Positions 16,172-26,721 of a stretch of DNA of 64,000 nucleotides are shown here, piece by piece; the first letter of the stretch is position 1; every line of letters starts with the position of its first letter. The stretch is from NCBI GenBank assembly GCA_900314885.1, contig OMWY01000003.1, positions 62,001 through 126,000 on the forward strand, read 5' to 3'. Source of the stretch: an uncultured Eubacteriales bacterium (lineage in GTDB: Bacteria > Bacillota > Clostridia > Lachnospirales > Lachnospiraceae). The translations under genes were made by a program, and so were the position numbers. The notes under the pieces are model-generated. The model did not search any database. It saw only the letters and a program-made list of their open reading frames with translations, and was not told the origin of the DNA.

Positions 16172-18607
16172 TTACTTTACTTTTACTGACTTGATTGTGC
16201 TGTACTTGCCGTACTGCTTCTTGCCATTGTTGGCATTATAAGCTCTTACTCTTACGTAGACCCTCTTGCCCTTTGTGAGCTTCTTAAGAGTTACGCTTGT
16301 CTTAGAGGTAGTTACCTTCTTAGCGCTCTTCATGTTCTTTCTGTAGCTGTAGTAAACTACGTACTTGGAAGCTCTGGCAGCCTTCTTGTAGGTTACCTTC
16401 ACCTTCCTGCTGCCTGCGGTCTTAACTGACTTGATAGAAACCTTCGCAGGAGCCTTGATAGCTGTGCTTGTGGTTACGGCTGAGCCTGTTGTGATAGCGG
16501 AACCTGTAGCAGGAGCCTCGCTCTTAGCTGTGTATCTTGCGTAAAGAGTGGTATCGCCCGCTGTAGCTACTGTGCTCTCAGCTGTAATCTTCGTACCTGC
16601 TGTCTGATCTGTATACCAGCCATCGAAGTCTGAGCCTTCCTTAACAACTGTTGGAATCGTTCCATATGGCTTACCGTTTACAACGTAAAGGGTCTGCTGT
16701 GATACTGTGCCACCGTTTCCTTCGAATACGATCTTAGCAAGGTCAACACCTGCCTTCTTAAGATCATCAACTGTTACAGCCTTAAGTGTTGTGGACTTAC
16801 CATCAGCTGAAGTCTGCTTAATTGAAAGCTTTCCGGCTTTTACAAGCTCATTAATCTTCTTTGTGACCTCGGTATTCCAGGTCTTTCCGGTAACCTTCCA
16901 GTTGTTATCTACAAACTTGGCCGGCTCAATGACACCCTTAAGGTCATTTTCAACATAGTCGCGGATCATATCACGGATAGGCTCCGCGCCGTTGATATCA
17001 GCCTCAAGAAGCTTAGGAAGATCAGCCTTATCCTTGATAACACCGGCGTCAGTATTTGAAAGCTGTGAGTTATAACGATAATTATTAACAGCCATAACGA
17101 TCTGATCGTCGTCCTTTACAGGCTGCTTAGTATCTGAGTAAACAAGGTTCTCGATACGGCTTCCAGCTGGCTTGCTGATATTGATATCATAGTCAACACC
17201 TGAGAATGTATCATAGTTGTAAGCAGGAATCTTAGGGTTAAATGTAACCATAAGCTCATTTGATTCAGGTGTATTATAGTATGAAGCTGACCACTCCATG
17301 AACTCCTTAAGTGCCTTACCGGAGATCTGAATCTTATAAAGTGTATTATCAAACTTATAGATGTTGGCTGTATCAGATACCTTGAAGTCTCCAGGTAAAA
17401 TATCCTTTACATCATCAGAGAAGAAGGCTGCGGCGGAAACTCTTGCGCCTGTAGCATTCTTTAACTGAACGGCATTGATGAAATCAAGGAATGGAGAATC
17501 AGCAACCTTAGGCTGAGGAACCCCCTCGATATCACTTTCACCGAAGAATGAAGATCCCTTAACTTCACCAATCTTGGTTGAAGCATATTTCTTAGCCTGT
17601 GCGTCATACTTTGAAAGAGCGCTTACAAACTCAGAATCAGCCTCTGTAACACCGGTCTCACTCTTGGTATAGATCTGGTCTGTCGTTACACTCTCTACAG
17701 AATATGTACCATCAGAAGCCTTCTTAAGAGTGATGTTAGCTACTCCGAGAGTCTTTCCCTGATTCTTGTTCTCAAGAATATGGATACCGTTTACAGTCTC
17801 GTTAGTAGCTGTGTGGCCATGAGCGGCTAAGATAAGAGGTACATCCTTGCTGCTTAAAGCATTTGCCATATCATCATAGCCTGAATCCTTTACGCCATAC
17901 TCATCATTCTTCATCATATGGCTTGCTACGATTATAACGTCTGCTGCCTTATCCTTCTTGATCTGGTTAACTATCTTAACTGTCTCCTCAACAGGATCGG
18001 TTACCTTGTAAGCTTTAAGATTAGCTGCATCCCATCTCTGGATATTAGGTGTAACAGAACCGATAACGGCAACTCTGACACCGCCCTTCTTGAATATCTC
18101 ATATCCCTTGCCTGAGATAAGGGTCTTGCCGTCTGTATCGTAAACATTGTCACAAAGTACAGGCATCTCAAGCTTTCCAAAAACCTTCTTGAGTGTAGGC
18201 ACACCATAGTTGAATTCATGATTACCGTAAAGAACAGCATCATATTTCAGAAGGTTCATTCCAACGATCATAGGATTGTCACCGCTCTCGTTGAAAATGT
18301 TGTTAAGGTTGTCCTGAATAGTATCACCACAGTCAATGAGAAGAGTATTGTAATTCTCTTTTCTCTTCTCCTTAACAAGTGTTGCTATCTGGGCAAGACT
18401 TCCGCTTGTGTCCTCAGAAGCTGTTGTATAGCTGTAAGGAACAAACTTTCCGTGCAGGTCGCTTGTCTGAAGGACCTGTATGGTTACTGTGCTGTCATCG
18501 GCTGCCTTTGCGCTGACAGGGTCCATAGTACCACCAATGGTAAGTACCATAGCTGCTGAAAGGACTGTCGCAATGACTTTCTTTAAATTACTCGCAATGC
18601 TTTTCAT
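16172..18607 (-). CDS. Secreted 5'-nucleotidase / 2',3'-cyclic phosphodiesterase with surface domains
   Basis: This 811-residue exported enzyme probably dephosphorylates nucleotides outside the cell. A signal peptide (MKSIASNLKK, then a hydrophobic core ending near PVSAKA) comes first. The metallophosphoesterase domain follows with LQTSDLHGKF, DCGDTIQDN, YGNHEFNYG and AAHGHTATN, then the 5'-nucleotidase C-terminal domain (residues about 370-580). Next are an InlB-type repeat ending DGWYTDQTAGTKIT...LYARY, a short Gly-Ser-Ala-Thr linker and a very lysine-rich fibronectin-III-like domain. No LPXTG is seen; the basic C-terminus may hold it to the wall. The ATG at 18607 follows GAAGGGAG; longer readings start in the promoter. 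Confidence 0.9.
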   Translation of the reverse strand: MKSIASNLKKVIATVLSAAMVLTIGGTMDPVSAKAADDSTVTIQVLQTSDLHGKFVPYSYTTASEDTSGSLAQIATLVKEKRKENYNTLLIDCGDTIQDNLNNIFNESGDNPMIVGMNLLKYDAVLYGNHEFNYGVPTLKKVFGKLEMPVLCDNVYDTDGKTLISGKGYEIFKKGGVRVAVIGSVTPNIQRWDAANLKAYKVTDPVEETVKIVNQIKKDKAADVIIVASHMMKNDEYGVKDSGYDDMANALSSKDVPLILAAHGHTATNETVNGIHILENKNQGKTLGVANITLKKASDGTYSVESVTTDQIYTKSETGVTEADSEFVSALSKYDAQAKKYASTKIGEVKGSSFFGESDIEGVPQPKVADSPFLDFINAVQLKNATGARVSAAAFFSDDVKDILPGDFKVSDTANIYKFDNTLYKIQISGKALKEFMEWSASYYNTPESNELMVTFNPKIPAYNYDTFSGVDYDINISKPAGSRIENLVYSDTKQPVKDDDQIVMAVNNYRYNSQLSNTDAGVIKDKADLPKLLEADINGAEPIRDMIRDYVENDLKGVIEPAKFVDNNWKVTGKTWNTEVTKKINELVKAGKLSIKQTSADGKSTTLKAVTVDDLKKAGVDLAKIVFEGNGGTVSQQTLYVVNGKPYGTIPTVVKEGSDFDGWYTDQTAGTKITAESTVATAGDTTLYARYTAKSEAPATGSAITTGSAVTTSTAIKAPAKVSIKSVKTAGSRKVKVTYKKAARASKYVVYYSYRKNMKSAKKVTTSKTSVTLKKLTKGKRVYVRVRAYNANNGKKQYGKYSTIKSVKVK

Positions 18608-18645
18608 TTGTAAACTCCCTTCATAAGTTTTAGCATAGCATAGAT

Positions 18646-18674
18646 AGTATATCACAGAATTAAGAAAATGTCAT
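18646..18674 (-). promoter_or_regulatory. Promoter of the 5'-nucleotidase gene
   Basis: On the minus strand: ATGACA, 17-bp spacer, TATACT. Confidence 0.6.
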
Positions 18675-18704
18675 TAGGAAAATAAAAAGTTACCTGTAAT
18701 GTCA

Positions 18705-19070
18705 CTATACGACAGAGACATTTGAGGTTGCGACAATATTTACTCCTGTTCCACAGACATCAGTAATAATAACATCACCGATTTTTACCGGAGCCGCGGT
18801 AGTCGCGTGATTTATTTCCTTCATGATATCGAAAATCTTCGACTTAGGTATATCGGATGCTGTCTTTACCGAAACCCGCTCTCTCTTGCCGCCTGTCACG
18901 GTAACAGTCGAAGTAACGATTCTGGTAGGATTTGTCACTTCCTTTCTTGCGTAAATGTCACCTCGTTTGCAGGTATTTCCCTCTACGGAAATAACCTCGC
19001 CCTTATCCATACCTACAGTAATCTGGCAGCCCATGGGACAGCCGATACAGGTCAGATGTCTTTCTTCCAT
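18705..19070 (-). CDS. DUF1667 protein, small cysteine-rich partner of the glycerol-3-phosphate oxidoreductase
   Basis: The 121-residue protein begins with CIGCPMGC and has a further cysteine in NTCKRGD, the pattern of a DUF1667 iron-sulfur or metal site. In Clostridia it is the last gene of the glp operon, after two flavoproteins, as here. It is thought to pass electrons from or to the dehydrogenase complex, but this has not been proved. GGGAGG lies before the ATG, which comes 12 bases after the previous stop. Confidence 0.88.
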   Translation of the reverse strand: MEERHLTCIGCPMGCQITVGMDKGEVISVEGNTCKRGDIYARKEVTNPTRIVTSTVTVTGGKRERVSVKTASDIPKSKIFDIMKEINHATTAAPVKIGDVIITDVCGTGVNIVATSNVSVV

Positions 19071-19082
19071 ACAGTGCCTCCC

Positions 19083-20348
19083 TTATTCTGTCTCTATCTT
19101 AATTGTGATGTCTCTTATATCGGCCTTATTAAGCAGATCGTTTCTCTTAATAACCACCTGCTCCATCTCGCCCGGCGCTATTATCTGTTTCTTCCTGTGC
19201 TGAACCCTCTCATCACCAAAGTACACAGAAACGAAAGAATCTTTATATACAGCGCCGACACGGAAACGGACTATAAGGTTTTCATCCATTCTCTCGGGAT
19301 CTATAGTCGTAGGAACCGTATACCTCGCCCCGCTCTCAGCGTGAAGCGAAATCACCCTGCCGCTCTCATTCTCGCCACCGTCAAGGACAAATTTCGCGGC
19401 GTTCTTACCGGCACGGCCCGCCTCCTCAGACACGAAGTCCACGAGGTCATGTACATGAAGGACGTTTCCGCAGGCGAAAACTCCGGGGATATTAGTCTCA
19501 AGGCTTTCATTTACAAATGGCCCGTTAGTTACCGGATTTATATTAACTCCGGCTGAGCGCGAAAGCTCATTTTCAGGAATAAGGCCACATGAGAGAAGGA
19601 GGGTATCACAGGTATATCGCTCTTCTGTTCCCGAAATCGGCTTCCTGTCAGGCCCTACCTCTGCTATCGTAACAGCGCTTATATGCTCTTTACCCTCTAT
19701 ATCAACAACTGTGTGGCTTAATTTTAGCGGTATCCCGAAATCGTCAAGGCACTGGACTATATTTCTCTTAAGGCCGCCCGAATAAGGCATGAGCTCAGCT
19801 ACAACCTTTACCTTAGCGCCTTCAAGAGTCATACGACGGGCCATAATAAGGCCTATATCGCCTGAGCCTAAGATTACTACCTCACGTCCCGGCATATAGC
19901 CTTCTATATTTACAAAGCGCTGCGCCGTCCCGGCTGAAAATATGCCGGCAGGACGATACCCCGGAATATTCAAGGCTCCGCGAGGCCGCTCCCTGCATCC
20001 CATAGCAAGAATCACGGCCCCTGCCTTTACAGTGAACATTCCATCGGTTTTATTCATAGCGGTCACAACCCGGTCAGACGATATATCCATAACCATGGTA
20101 TTTAATTTATAGGGAATATTTAATTCCATAGCCTTTTCTATAAAACGGCCGGCATATTCAGGGCCTGTGAGCTCTTCTTTGAAAGTATGGAGACCGAAGC
20201 CATTATGAATGCACTGGTTTAATATGCCGCCCAGCTCGCTGTCCCTCTCAAGAATAAGGATAGACTTGATACCGGCTTCACGAGCCGCAATGGCAGCAGC
20301 CAGTCCCGCTGGGCCGCCTCCGATTATGACTATATCAACATTTGTCAT
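19083..20348 (-). CDS. FAD/NAD(P)-dependent oxidoreductase of the glp operon
   Basis: The 421-residue flavoprotein has an N-terminal FAD motif IIGGGPAGLAAAI, an internal NAD(P)-binding motif VVILGSGDIGLIMARRM near residue 158, and the C-terminal FAD motif FACGNVLHVHDLVD. A small C-terminal beta domain follows. No redox CxxC is present, so it is not a thioredoxin reductase. In clostridial glp operons this protein sits between the FAD dehydrogenase and DUF1667 and probably forms one complex with them. The ATG at 20348 has AGGAGGG upstream and comes one base after the glpA stop; a longer in-frame reading overlaps glpA and is rejected. Confidence 0.9.
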   Translation of the reverse strand: MTNVDIVIIGGGPAGLAAAIAAREAGIKSILILERDSELGGILNQCIHNGFGLHTFKEELTGPEYAGRFIEKAMELNIPYKLNTMVMDISSDRVVTAMNKTDGMFTVKAGAVILAMGCRERPRGALNIPGYRPAGIFSAGTAQRFVNIEGYMPGREVVILGSGDIGLIMARRMTLEGAKVKVVAELMPYSGGLKRNIVQCLDDFGIPLKLSHTVVDIEGKEHISAVTIAEVGPDRKPISGTEERYTCDTLLLSCGLIPENELSRSAGVNINPVTNGPFVNESLETNIPGVFACGNVLHVHDLVDFVSEEAGRAGKNAAKFVLDGGENESGRVISLHAESGARYTVPTTIDPERMDENLIVRFRVGAVYKDSFVSVYFGDERVQHRKKQIIAPGEMEQVVIKRNDLLNKADIRDITIKIETE

Positions 20349-20349
20349 A

Positions 20350-21798
20350 TCATCCCTCCTTGGTTCTCTCAAAGACAATCTTAGATTCACCGCCACTCTT
20401 AGTAATTTCTGTTAACGGCAGTCCTAATTCCCTGTTAATAATTTCCATAACTCTCGGTGAACAGAATCCCGACTGACAACGTCCCATGCCGACACGGGTT
20501 CTCCTCTTAACTCCGTCTAGAGACCTCGCGCCAAGCGGTCGCCTTATGGCATCAATTATTTCACCCTCGGTGACAGATTCGCAACGACAGATTATCTGCC
20601 CGTACTCAGGGTGTTCCTTTATCAGTTTATTTCTCTCTTCCATAGACAGGTCTTTAGGATTTAATATATCCCTTCTTCTGTCAATCCATTCTGATTTTTC
20701 TGTAAGCTTCAGATCATCGCGAAGCATACAAGCCATATATTCTCCTATTGCGGGAGCGCTTGAGAGTCCCGGGGATTCTATCCCGGCGCAGTCATAAAAG
20801 GCAGGACAATCGGCAGCAGGTCCCAGAATAAAATCGTGCCCGTCCTCGTGAGCGCGAAGGCCGGCGAAGCTTGTTATAACCTGTCTAAGAGGCAGATCAT
20901 TAAAATGGTCGCTCGCCTTTTCCCTTACTTCAGCAAGCTCGAAAACTGTTGTCGCCGTATTTTCCTTCTCATTGTCAGGTAAATCAACTGCTGTCGGACC
21001 GACAAGGGTATTTCCGTGAACCGTAGGAGTTACGAGAACTCCTTTTCCGAATTTTGTCGGCGTCGGGAAAATGACGTGACTTACATAGTCACCCGTATTC
21101 TTATCAAGAAGGTAATAATTTCCCCGTCTTGGCACAATATGAATTTTCTTAGCAGAAACCATATTATGGAATCTGTCAGCGTAGACTCCGGCGGCGTTCA
21201 CAATGTAGTGAGACTTGTATTCTCCATTATTGGTCCTGAGGTTAAATATATTTTCTTCTTTATTGAATTTAATAGTCTCTACCTCAGTGTTAAAATGAAA
21301 ATCCACGCCATTGGTAAAGGCATTTTCAGCCATTGCTATATTTAGCTTAAATGGGCATATTACTCCGGCGGTTTTAGCGAGCAGAGCTCCGCAGACATTT
21401 TCCTTTAAATGCGGCTCAAGATGTCTCGCCTCATCGCCCGAGATAAGCTCCATATCCTTAACTCCGTTTGAGATACCCTGGTCATAGAGCTTCCGCAAAA
21501 CGTCCATATTGTTGGGATCGGTACAGACAAGAAGAGAGCCTATCCTCGTGAATGGAATGTCAAGTGTCTCACAAATCTCTGTCATCATTTCATTTCCGCG
21601 GACATTCATGCGAGCCTTCATAGTACCCGGCTTGCAATCGTAGCCTGCGTGAACTATACCGCTGTTAGCCTTCGAGGTGCCTGAGCAGACATCCTCGCCC
21701 TTTTCAAGCACAAGAAAATTCCCATTATATCTCGAAAGCTCTCTCGCGACGGCGGAACCTGTCACACCTGCTCCGATAATAATCACATCATATATCAT
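20350..21798 (-). CDS. glpA: FAD-dependent glycerol-3-phosphate dehydrogenase with BFD-type [2Fe-2S] domain
   Basis: It oxidises glycerol-3-phosphate to dihydroxyacetone phosphate. The 482-residue protein has the DAO-type FAD motif IIGAGVTGSAVAREL and SGTSKANSGIVHAGYD near residue 40. It also has the substrate-side motif SFAGLRAHEDGHDFILGP. The C-terminal BFD-like cysteine domain is CRCESVTEGEI followed by GRCQSGFC. This is the anaerobe-type form, which hands electrons to soluble partners rather than to a quinone. GAAGG precedes the ATG. It lies 19 bases after glpK. Confidence 0.9.
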   Translation of the reverse strand: MIYDVIIIGAGVTGSAVARELSRYNGNFLVLEKGEDVCSGTSKANSGIVHAGYDCKPGTMKARMNVRGNEMMTEICETLDIPFTRIGSLLVCTDPNNMDVLRKLYDQGISNGVKDMELISGDEARHLEPHLKENVCGALLAKTAGVICPFKLNIAMAENAFTNGVDFHFNTEVETIKFNKEENIFNLRTNNGEYKSHYIVNAAGVYADRFHNMVSAKKIHIVPRRGNYYLLDKNTGDYVSHVIFPTPTKFGKGVLVTPTVHGNTLVGPTAVDLPDNEKENTATTVFELAEVREKASDHFNDLPLRQVITSFAGLRAHEDGHDFILGPAADCPAFYDCAGIESPGLSSAPAIGEYMACMLRDDLKLTEKSEWIDRRRDILNPKDLSMEERNKLIKEHPEYGQIICRCESVTEGEIIDAIRRPLGARSLDGVKRRTRVGMGRCQSGFCSPRVMEIINRELGLPLTEITKSGGESKIVFERTKEG

Positions 21799-21817
21799 AA
21801 TATACCTTCTTTACATA

Positions 21818-23338
<1,521 letters not shown>

Positions 23339-23444
23339 TCATAATGGATCATCGTCATTATTTATAGTTATACACCCGCAAAGGCGGTCATTTTTGTTAA
23401 AATGTACCTGTTTTTGCTCAAATACATTTATCATTCACACATAT

Positions 23445-23474
23445 ATTCTACCACATACAAACCGGGTATGTAAA
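23445..23474 (-). promoter_or_regulatory. Candidate glpK promoter with inverted repeat in the spacer
   Basis: On the minus strand: TTTACA, 18-bp spacer, TAGAAT. Within it, at 23453-23471, is ACATAC-N7-GTATGT, a possible operator. The leader to glpK is about 130 bases and has only a weak CCGC/GCGG hairpin. Confidence 0.45.
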
Positions 23475-23479
23475 GAAGA

Positions 23480-23508
23480 TTGAAATCGCAAAATTTACGT
23501 GCTATACT
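23480..23508 (+). promoter_or_regulatory. Promoter of the Y-family polymerase gene
   Basis: TTGAAA, 17-bp spacer, TATACT, 29 bases before the ATG. No LexA box of the GAAC-N4-GTTC type is visible. Confidence 0.65.
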
Positions 23509-23537
23509 TTAGGTATGACTAACCTTAGGAGATACCA

Positions 23538-24917
23538 ATGTCAGAAGAAAGAATATATGCCTGTATAGATTTAAAGAGCTTCTACGCCTCGGTAGAGTGC
23601 GCCGAACGAGGGCTCGACCCTCTAACCACAAGGCTCGTTGTCGCTGATGAGAGCAGGACAGACAAGACTATCTGTCTTGCTGTTTCGCCTGCCCTAAAAG
23701 CTTTCGGCATACCTGGTCGGGCGAGACTTTTTGAGGTCAGACAAAAGCTAAACCGGATAGAAGCAGAAACAGGTAAGAAAGTAGATTTCATCATAGCCAA
23801 GCCCCGTATGAAATACTATATGGAATATTCAGCGAAAATATATCAGACCTATTTAAAATATATTTCCTCATCTGATATGGTTTCTTATTCGATAGACGAG
23901 GTATTTTTTGACCTGACCGATTATGTTAAATATTATAAAAAAACAGCCCGCGAGCTCGTGATGACAATGATAAAGGACGTTCTTAACACTACCGGAATCA
24001 CAGCGACAGCAGGAATCGGAACTAATTTATATCTCGCTAAAATCGCTATGGATATAGAAGCAAAGCATATAGACGCTGACGAAAATGGTGTGAGAATTGC
24101 CGAGCTTGATGAAATGGCCTATAAAGTAAAGCTCTGGGGTCACGAACCAATCACTGACTTCTGGCGTGTAGGCCGTGGCACGGCAAATAAATTAGCTGAA
24201 TATGGCATGTTCACAATGGGCGATATAGCGGCTATGTCCTTAAAGGATGAGGAAAAGCTATATACTGTTTTCGGCATAGACGCAGAGTTACTAATCGATC
24301 ACGCCTGGGGACTCGAGTCATGCACCATGGAGGATATAAAGGCATACGAGCCCGACTCAAATTCCATTTCAACCGGTCAGGTATTAAGCCGCCCATACTC
24401 TTTCGATGAGGGATTAATTATCGTAAAAGAAATGGCTGAAGAATTAGCCCTCTCATTGGTTGAAAAAAAGAAAATGACTGACCTTGTATCGCTTTTTATC
24501 GGCTATGACAGAATAAGCGTAGACAATGGAAAATATTCCGGAAAAACAACCAGGGACCGATATGGCAGAAAGGTTCCGCCCGAGGCTCACGGGAGCCACA
24601 GATTCGAAAATTATACATCGGGAAGCGAGAAAATAATCAAGGCATTTACGGAAATATATAATGAGAAAGTAAATCCCGATTTAATGATAAGGCGGATAAC
24701 TGTAGATGCCTCTGACATCATAGATGAGAACAAGGTTAATTATCAGTTTTCAATATTTGACGATGTAAAAAAAGATGAACAGGAGCGCAAAATGCAGGAA
24801 GCCCTCCTGTCCATTCGAAAGAAATACGGCAAGAATTCAGTTCTTCGCGGCATGGATATGCTCGACGCCGCCACAAGAAAGGAACGAAATGGCCAGATAG
24901 GCGGGCATAAAGCGTAA
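23538..24917 (+). CDS. Y-family DNA polymerase (UmuC/DinB type)
   Basis: A lesion-bypass polymerase of 459 residues. The palm has the metal-binding DLKSFYASVE near residue 12 and the second catalytic site YSIDEVFFDLTDY near residue 117. The helix-hairpin-helix thumb region (FWRVGRGTANKLAEYGMFTMGDIA) comes next, then a little-finger domain. The product is longer than typical DinB and resembles the UvrX/YqjW group of Firmicutes, which is often on mobile or inducible regions. It has its own promoter, divergent from glpK. It ends 4 bases before the end of the broken ABC gene, so the two converge. Confidence 0.9.
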   Translation: MSEERIYACIDLKSFYASVECAERGLDPLTTRLVVADESRTDKTICLAVSPALKAFGIPGRARLFEVRQKLNRIEAETGKKVDFIIAKPRMKYYMEYSAKIYQTYLKYISSSDMVSYSIDEVFFDLTDYVKYYKKTARELVMTMIKDVLNTTGITATAGIGTNLYLAKIAMDIEAKHIDADENGVRIAELDEMAYKVKLWGHEPITDFWRVGRGTANKLAEYGMFTMGDIAAMSLKDEEKLYTVFGIDAELLIDHAWGLESCTMEDIKAYEPDSNSISTGQVLSRPYSFDEGLIIVKEMAEELALSLVEKKKMTDLVSLFIGYDRISVDNGKYSGKTTRDRYGRKVPPEAHGSHRFENYTSGSEKIIKAFTEIYNEKVNPDLMIRRITVDASDIIDENKVNYQFSIFDDVKKDEQERKMQEALLSIRKKYGKNSVLRGMDMLDAATRKERNGQIGGHKA

Positions 24918-24921
24918 GGCT

Positions 24922-25903
24922 TTATGCCGTCTCCATCTTATATATTACATCGCATATTCCGAGCGTTGAAAGCCTGTGAGAAACTATAATTACTGTTCTT
25001 TTTTTGCTTTCTGATAGTTTTTCTTCCATCAGCGACTTCAATATTATTCCCTCATTCATAGAATCAAGATTGCTCGTCGGTTCATCAAGCAAGAGTACGG
25101 GACCATCATGTAAAAAGGCTCTGGCTATTCCTATTCTCTGCTGCTCACCACCGGAAAGCCTGTCAGATAGATTTCCTATCTCCGTATCATATTTATCCGG
25201 CAGTGACATTATAAAATCGTCTATAGAAGCCCTTTTCGCGGCTTCTCTTATCTCATTAATATTCGCTCCGGGCTTTCCTATAGAAATATTATCTCTTATA
25301 GTTCCCGCAAAAAGAGAAGCACTCTGCTCTACAAGCCCCTCCGCGGTTCTCAGGCTATGTGTATCAATTTCTCTGATATCTTTACCATTTATATTGATAT
25401 AGCCGGAATTGCAGTCAAAAAATCTCATTAATAATGATAATAAGGTAGATTTGCCACAGCCGCTCGGACCTAAAATTCCATTAATTTTCCCCGATTCGAA
25501 TGAAGCGTTAATATCATGTAAAACTTCTTCACCGCCGTACGAAAATGATACAGAATTTATATCAATGCTCACTCCGTCCAAATCGTTGACTGCGAATCCC
25601 TTGTTATTTTCTTCTACAGCAGGCTCCTCATTTAATAAATCCCGCCGTCAAGGAATGCGAGCCTATATAAATAGTCATAATTAATGATGTAATAATCGCT
25701 ATAGCAATAGGAGAAATAGTATGAGCAAAAAATACCTCAAGCAGTTCTATATCGCTTGTAATAACCGATACAAGATTACCCTTATCCTTTCCCGATAACT
25801 TCGCCGGGCAAAGCTTCCTTAGCGCGGCAAAGACCTTATGTCTTATAAGCGCAAGCAGACGAAAGGCAATATAGTGGTTACAGTATTGTTCACCATAGTG
25901 CAA
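24922..25903 (-). pseudogene. Decayed ABC exporter (permease-ATPase fusion)
   Basis: Two pieces of one fused ABC transporter remain. 25628-25903 encodes a transmembrane-domain fragment (FRLLALIRHKVFAALRKL, then SVITSDIELLEVFFAHTISP) that runs into a stop. 24922 to about 25650 encodes, in another frame, the linker LLNEEPAVEEN and an intact nucleotide-binding domain with GPSGCGKST, signature LSGGEQQRIG and Walker B VLLLDEPTS. The missing part between them is most of the second half of the membrane domain, and the N-terminal membrane helices are also gone. So there is an internal out-of-frame deletion plus a 5' deletion. Confidence 0.85.
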
Positions 25904-25921
25904 AACTCCTTATTAGCTGAT

Positions 25922-26203
25922 ATGGTTCTGCTTTACTGCAAAAGAAATCATAATCACAATGCCCGAAGCACAGACGATATGTGTCCCGACTGTAAAGAAC
26001 TGCTAAACTATGCAAGGACACGCAGCGAAAAATGCCTATTTAAAGAAAGCAAAACGTTTTGCAGCTTCTGCAAGGTACACTGCTATAAGCCCGAAATGCG
26101 GGAGAAAATAAGAACCGTCATGAAGTTTTCAGGGCCAAGGATGCTATTCGTCCATCCGATTGCTACTATAAGGCATCTATGGCTCACATTACGGGCAAGG
26201 TAA
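25922..26203 (+). pseudogene. Nitrous-oxide-stimulated promoter family gene, 5' end lost
   Basis: From the ATG at 25922 the product matches this small cysteine-rich family: MCPDCKELLNYARTR, then CSFCKVHCYKPEMREKIR, then FSGPRMLFVHPIATIRHL. The name comes from an old expression study; the biochemical role is unknown. The usual first residues before LYCK are missing. The frame runs on upstream to 25838 through sequence that is really antisense to the ABC fragment, and no ribosome site precedes any start. The gene and the ABC remnant are divergent and both lack their 5' ends, so one deletion of the shared upstream region explains both. It may still be translated weakly. Confidence 0.65.
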
Positions 26204-26228
26204 AAAAAATTAAAATGAGCACCACCTA

Positions 26229-26507
26229 TTATGTGGCGCTTTCGAGAATGTTCGATAGTGCGTTACCGCTGCTTGTGTGGGAACGCGCAATTTTAGTCCC
26301 ACATTTTTCAGCCTCGGCAATGGCAGCCTTCACCATTTTATGACTGACCGTGTTCGTGAACAGGATAAGCAAATCAGGTGTTCCTATACGGCTTGCCATA
26401 TCGGCGGGCATCTGCGTATAGACCTTAGCCTTACAATTATGTTCCTTGCAGATTTTCTTGTACTGACTTACCATGCGGTCATGACCGCCAACGATAACTA
26501 CACTCAT
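26229..26507 (-). CDS. DUF2325 protein
   Basis: A 92-residue single-domain DUF2325 protein, starting VVIVGGHDRM and containing KVYTQMPADMASRIGTPDLLILFTNTVSHK. The fold looks Rossmann-like, and the family is often found near metal or redox genes, but its function is unknown. The ATG overlaps the stop of the 40-residue membrane protein upstream (ATGA), so the two are translationally coupled. GGAGGAGT precedes the start. The pair is controlled from a promoter next to a Fur-like box shared with the feo operon. Confidence 0.85.
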   Translation of the reverse strand: MSVVIVGGHDRMVSQYKKICKEHNCKAKVYTQMPADMASRIGTPDLLILFTNTVSHKMVKAAIAEAEKCGTKIARSHTSSGNALSNILESAT

Positions 26508-26626
26508 GCTACTCCTCCCATATTTCTGTTAGCTTTCTTGAGCTCCTTGATACAAGCATACTTTACAGCGCCAATGCCACTGATGATAACAAGTGATATT
26601 ACTGCTGACATTAAAATGTTCATCAT
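26504..26626 (-). CDS. 40-residue single-pass membrane protein
   Basis: ATG at 26626 follows AGGAGGG at good spacing, and the stop overlaps the DUF2325 start. The product begins MMNILMSAVISLVIISGIG, a membrane segment, and continues with a basic cytoplasmic tail (KYACIKELKKANRNMGG). Its layout resembles small feo-associated membrane proteins but lacks their cysteine cluster; only one cysteine is present. It is probably real because of the strong ribosome site, the coupling, and its position directly behind a good promoter. Function unknown. Confidence 0.75.
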   Translation of the reverse strand: MMNILMSAVISLVIISGIGAVKYACIKELKKANRNMGGVA

Positions 26627-26653
26627 AATTAATTTCCCTCCTTTTATATTCAA

Positions 26654-26671
26654 AGTTAGATATGCCTAACT
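26654..26671 (-). promoter_or_regulatory. 18-bp palindrome in the leader of the small membrane protein gene
   Basis: AGTTAG-N6-CTAACT between the promoter and the ribosome site. It is reminiscent of DtxR/IdeR-type sites (TTAGG...CCTAA), but the match is partial. A related CGTTAG-CT-CTAACG lies in the feo leader at 35729-35742. Confidence 0.45.
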
Positions 26672-26684
26672 CACTTCTACTACC

Positions 26685-26712
26685 ATTATATCTTATTCTC
26701 AGAACTTGTCAA
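26685..26712 (-). promoter_or_regulatory. Promoter of the small membrane protein-DUF2325 operon
   Basis: On the minus strand: TTGACA, 16-bp spacer, TATAAT. Confidence 0.7.
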
Positions 26713-26721
26713 GGGCCTTAT

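Noticed and set aside
18807..19556. A 249-codon open frame on the plus strand
   Set aside because: It is antisense to the DUF1667 and oxidoreductase genes, both with clear motifs; it has no ribosome site and no family resemblance.
23509..23537. LexA/SOS box for the Y-family polymerase
   Set aside because: No GAAC-N4-GTTC or similar motif around the promoter.
25838..25921. An N-terminal extension of the nitrous-oxide-stimulated promoter family gene
   Set aside because: The residues are antisense to the ABC fragment and do not resemble the family; no ribosome site.
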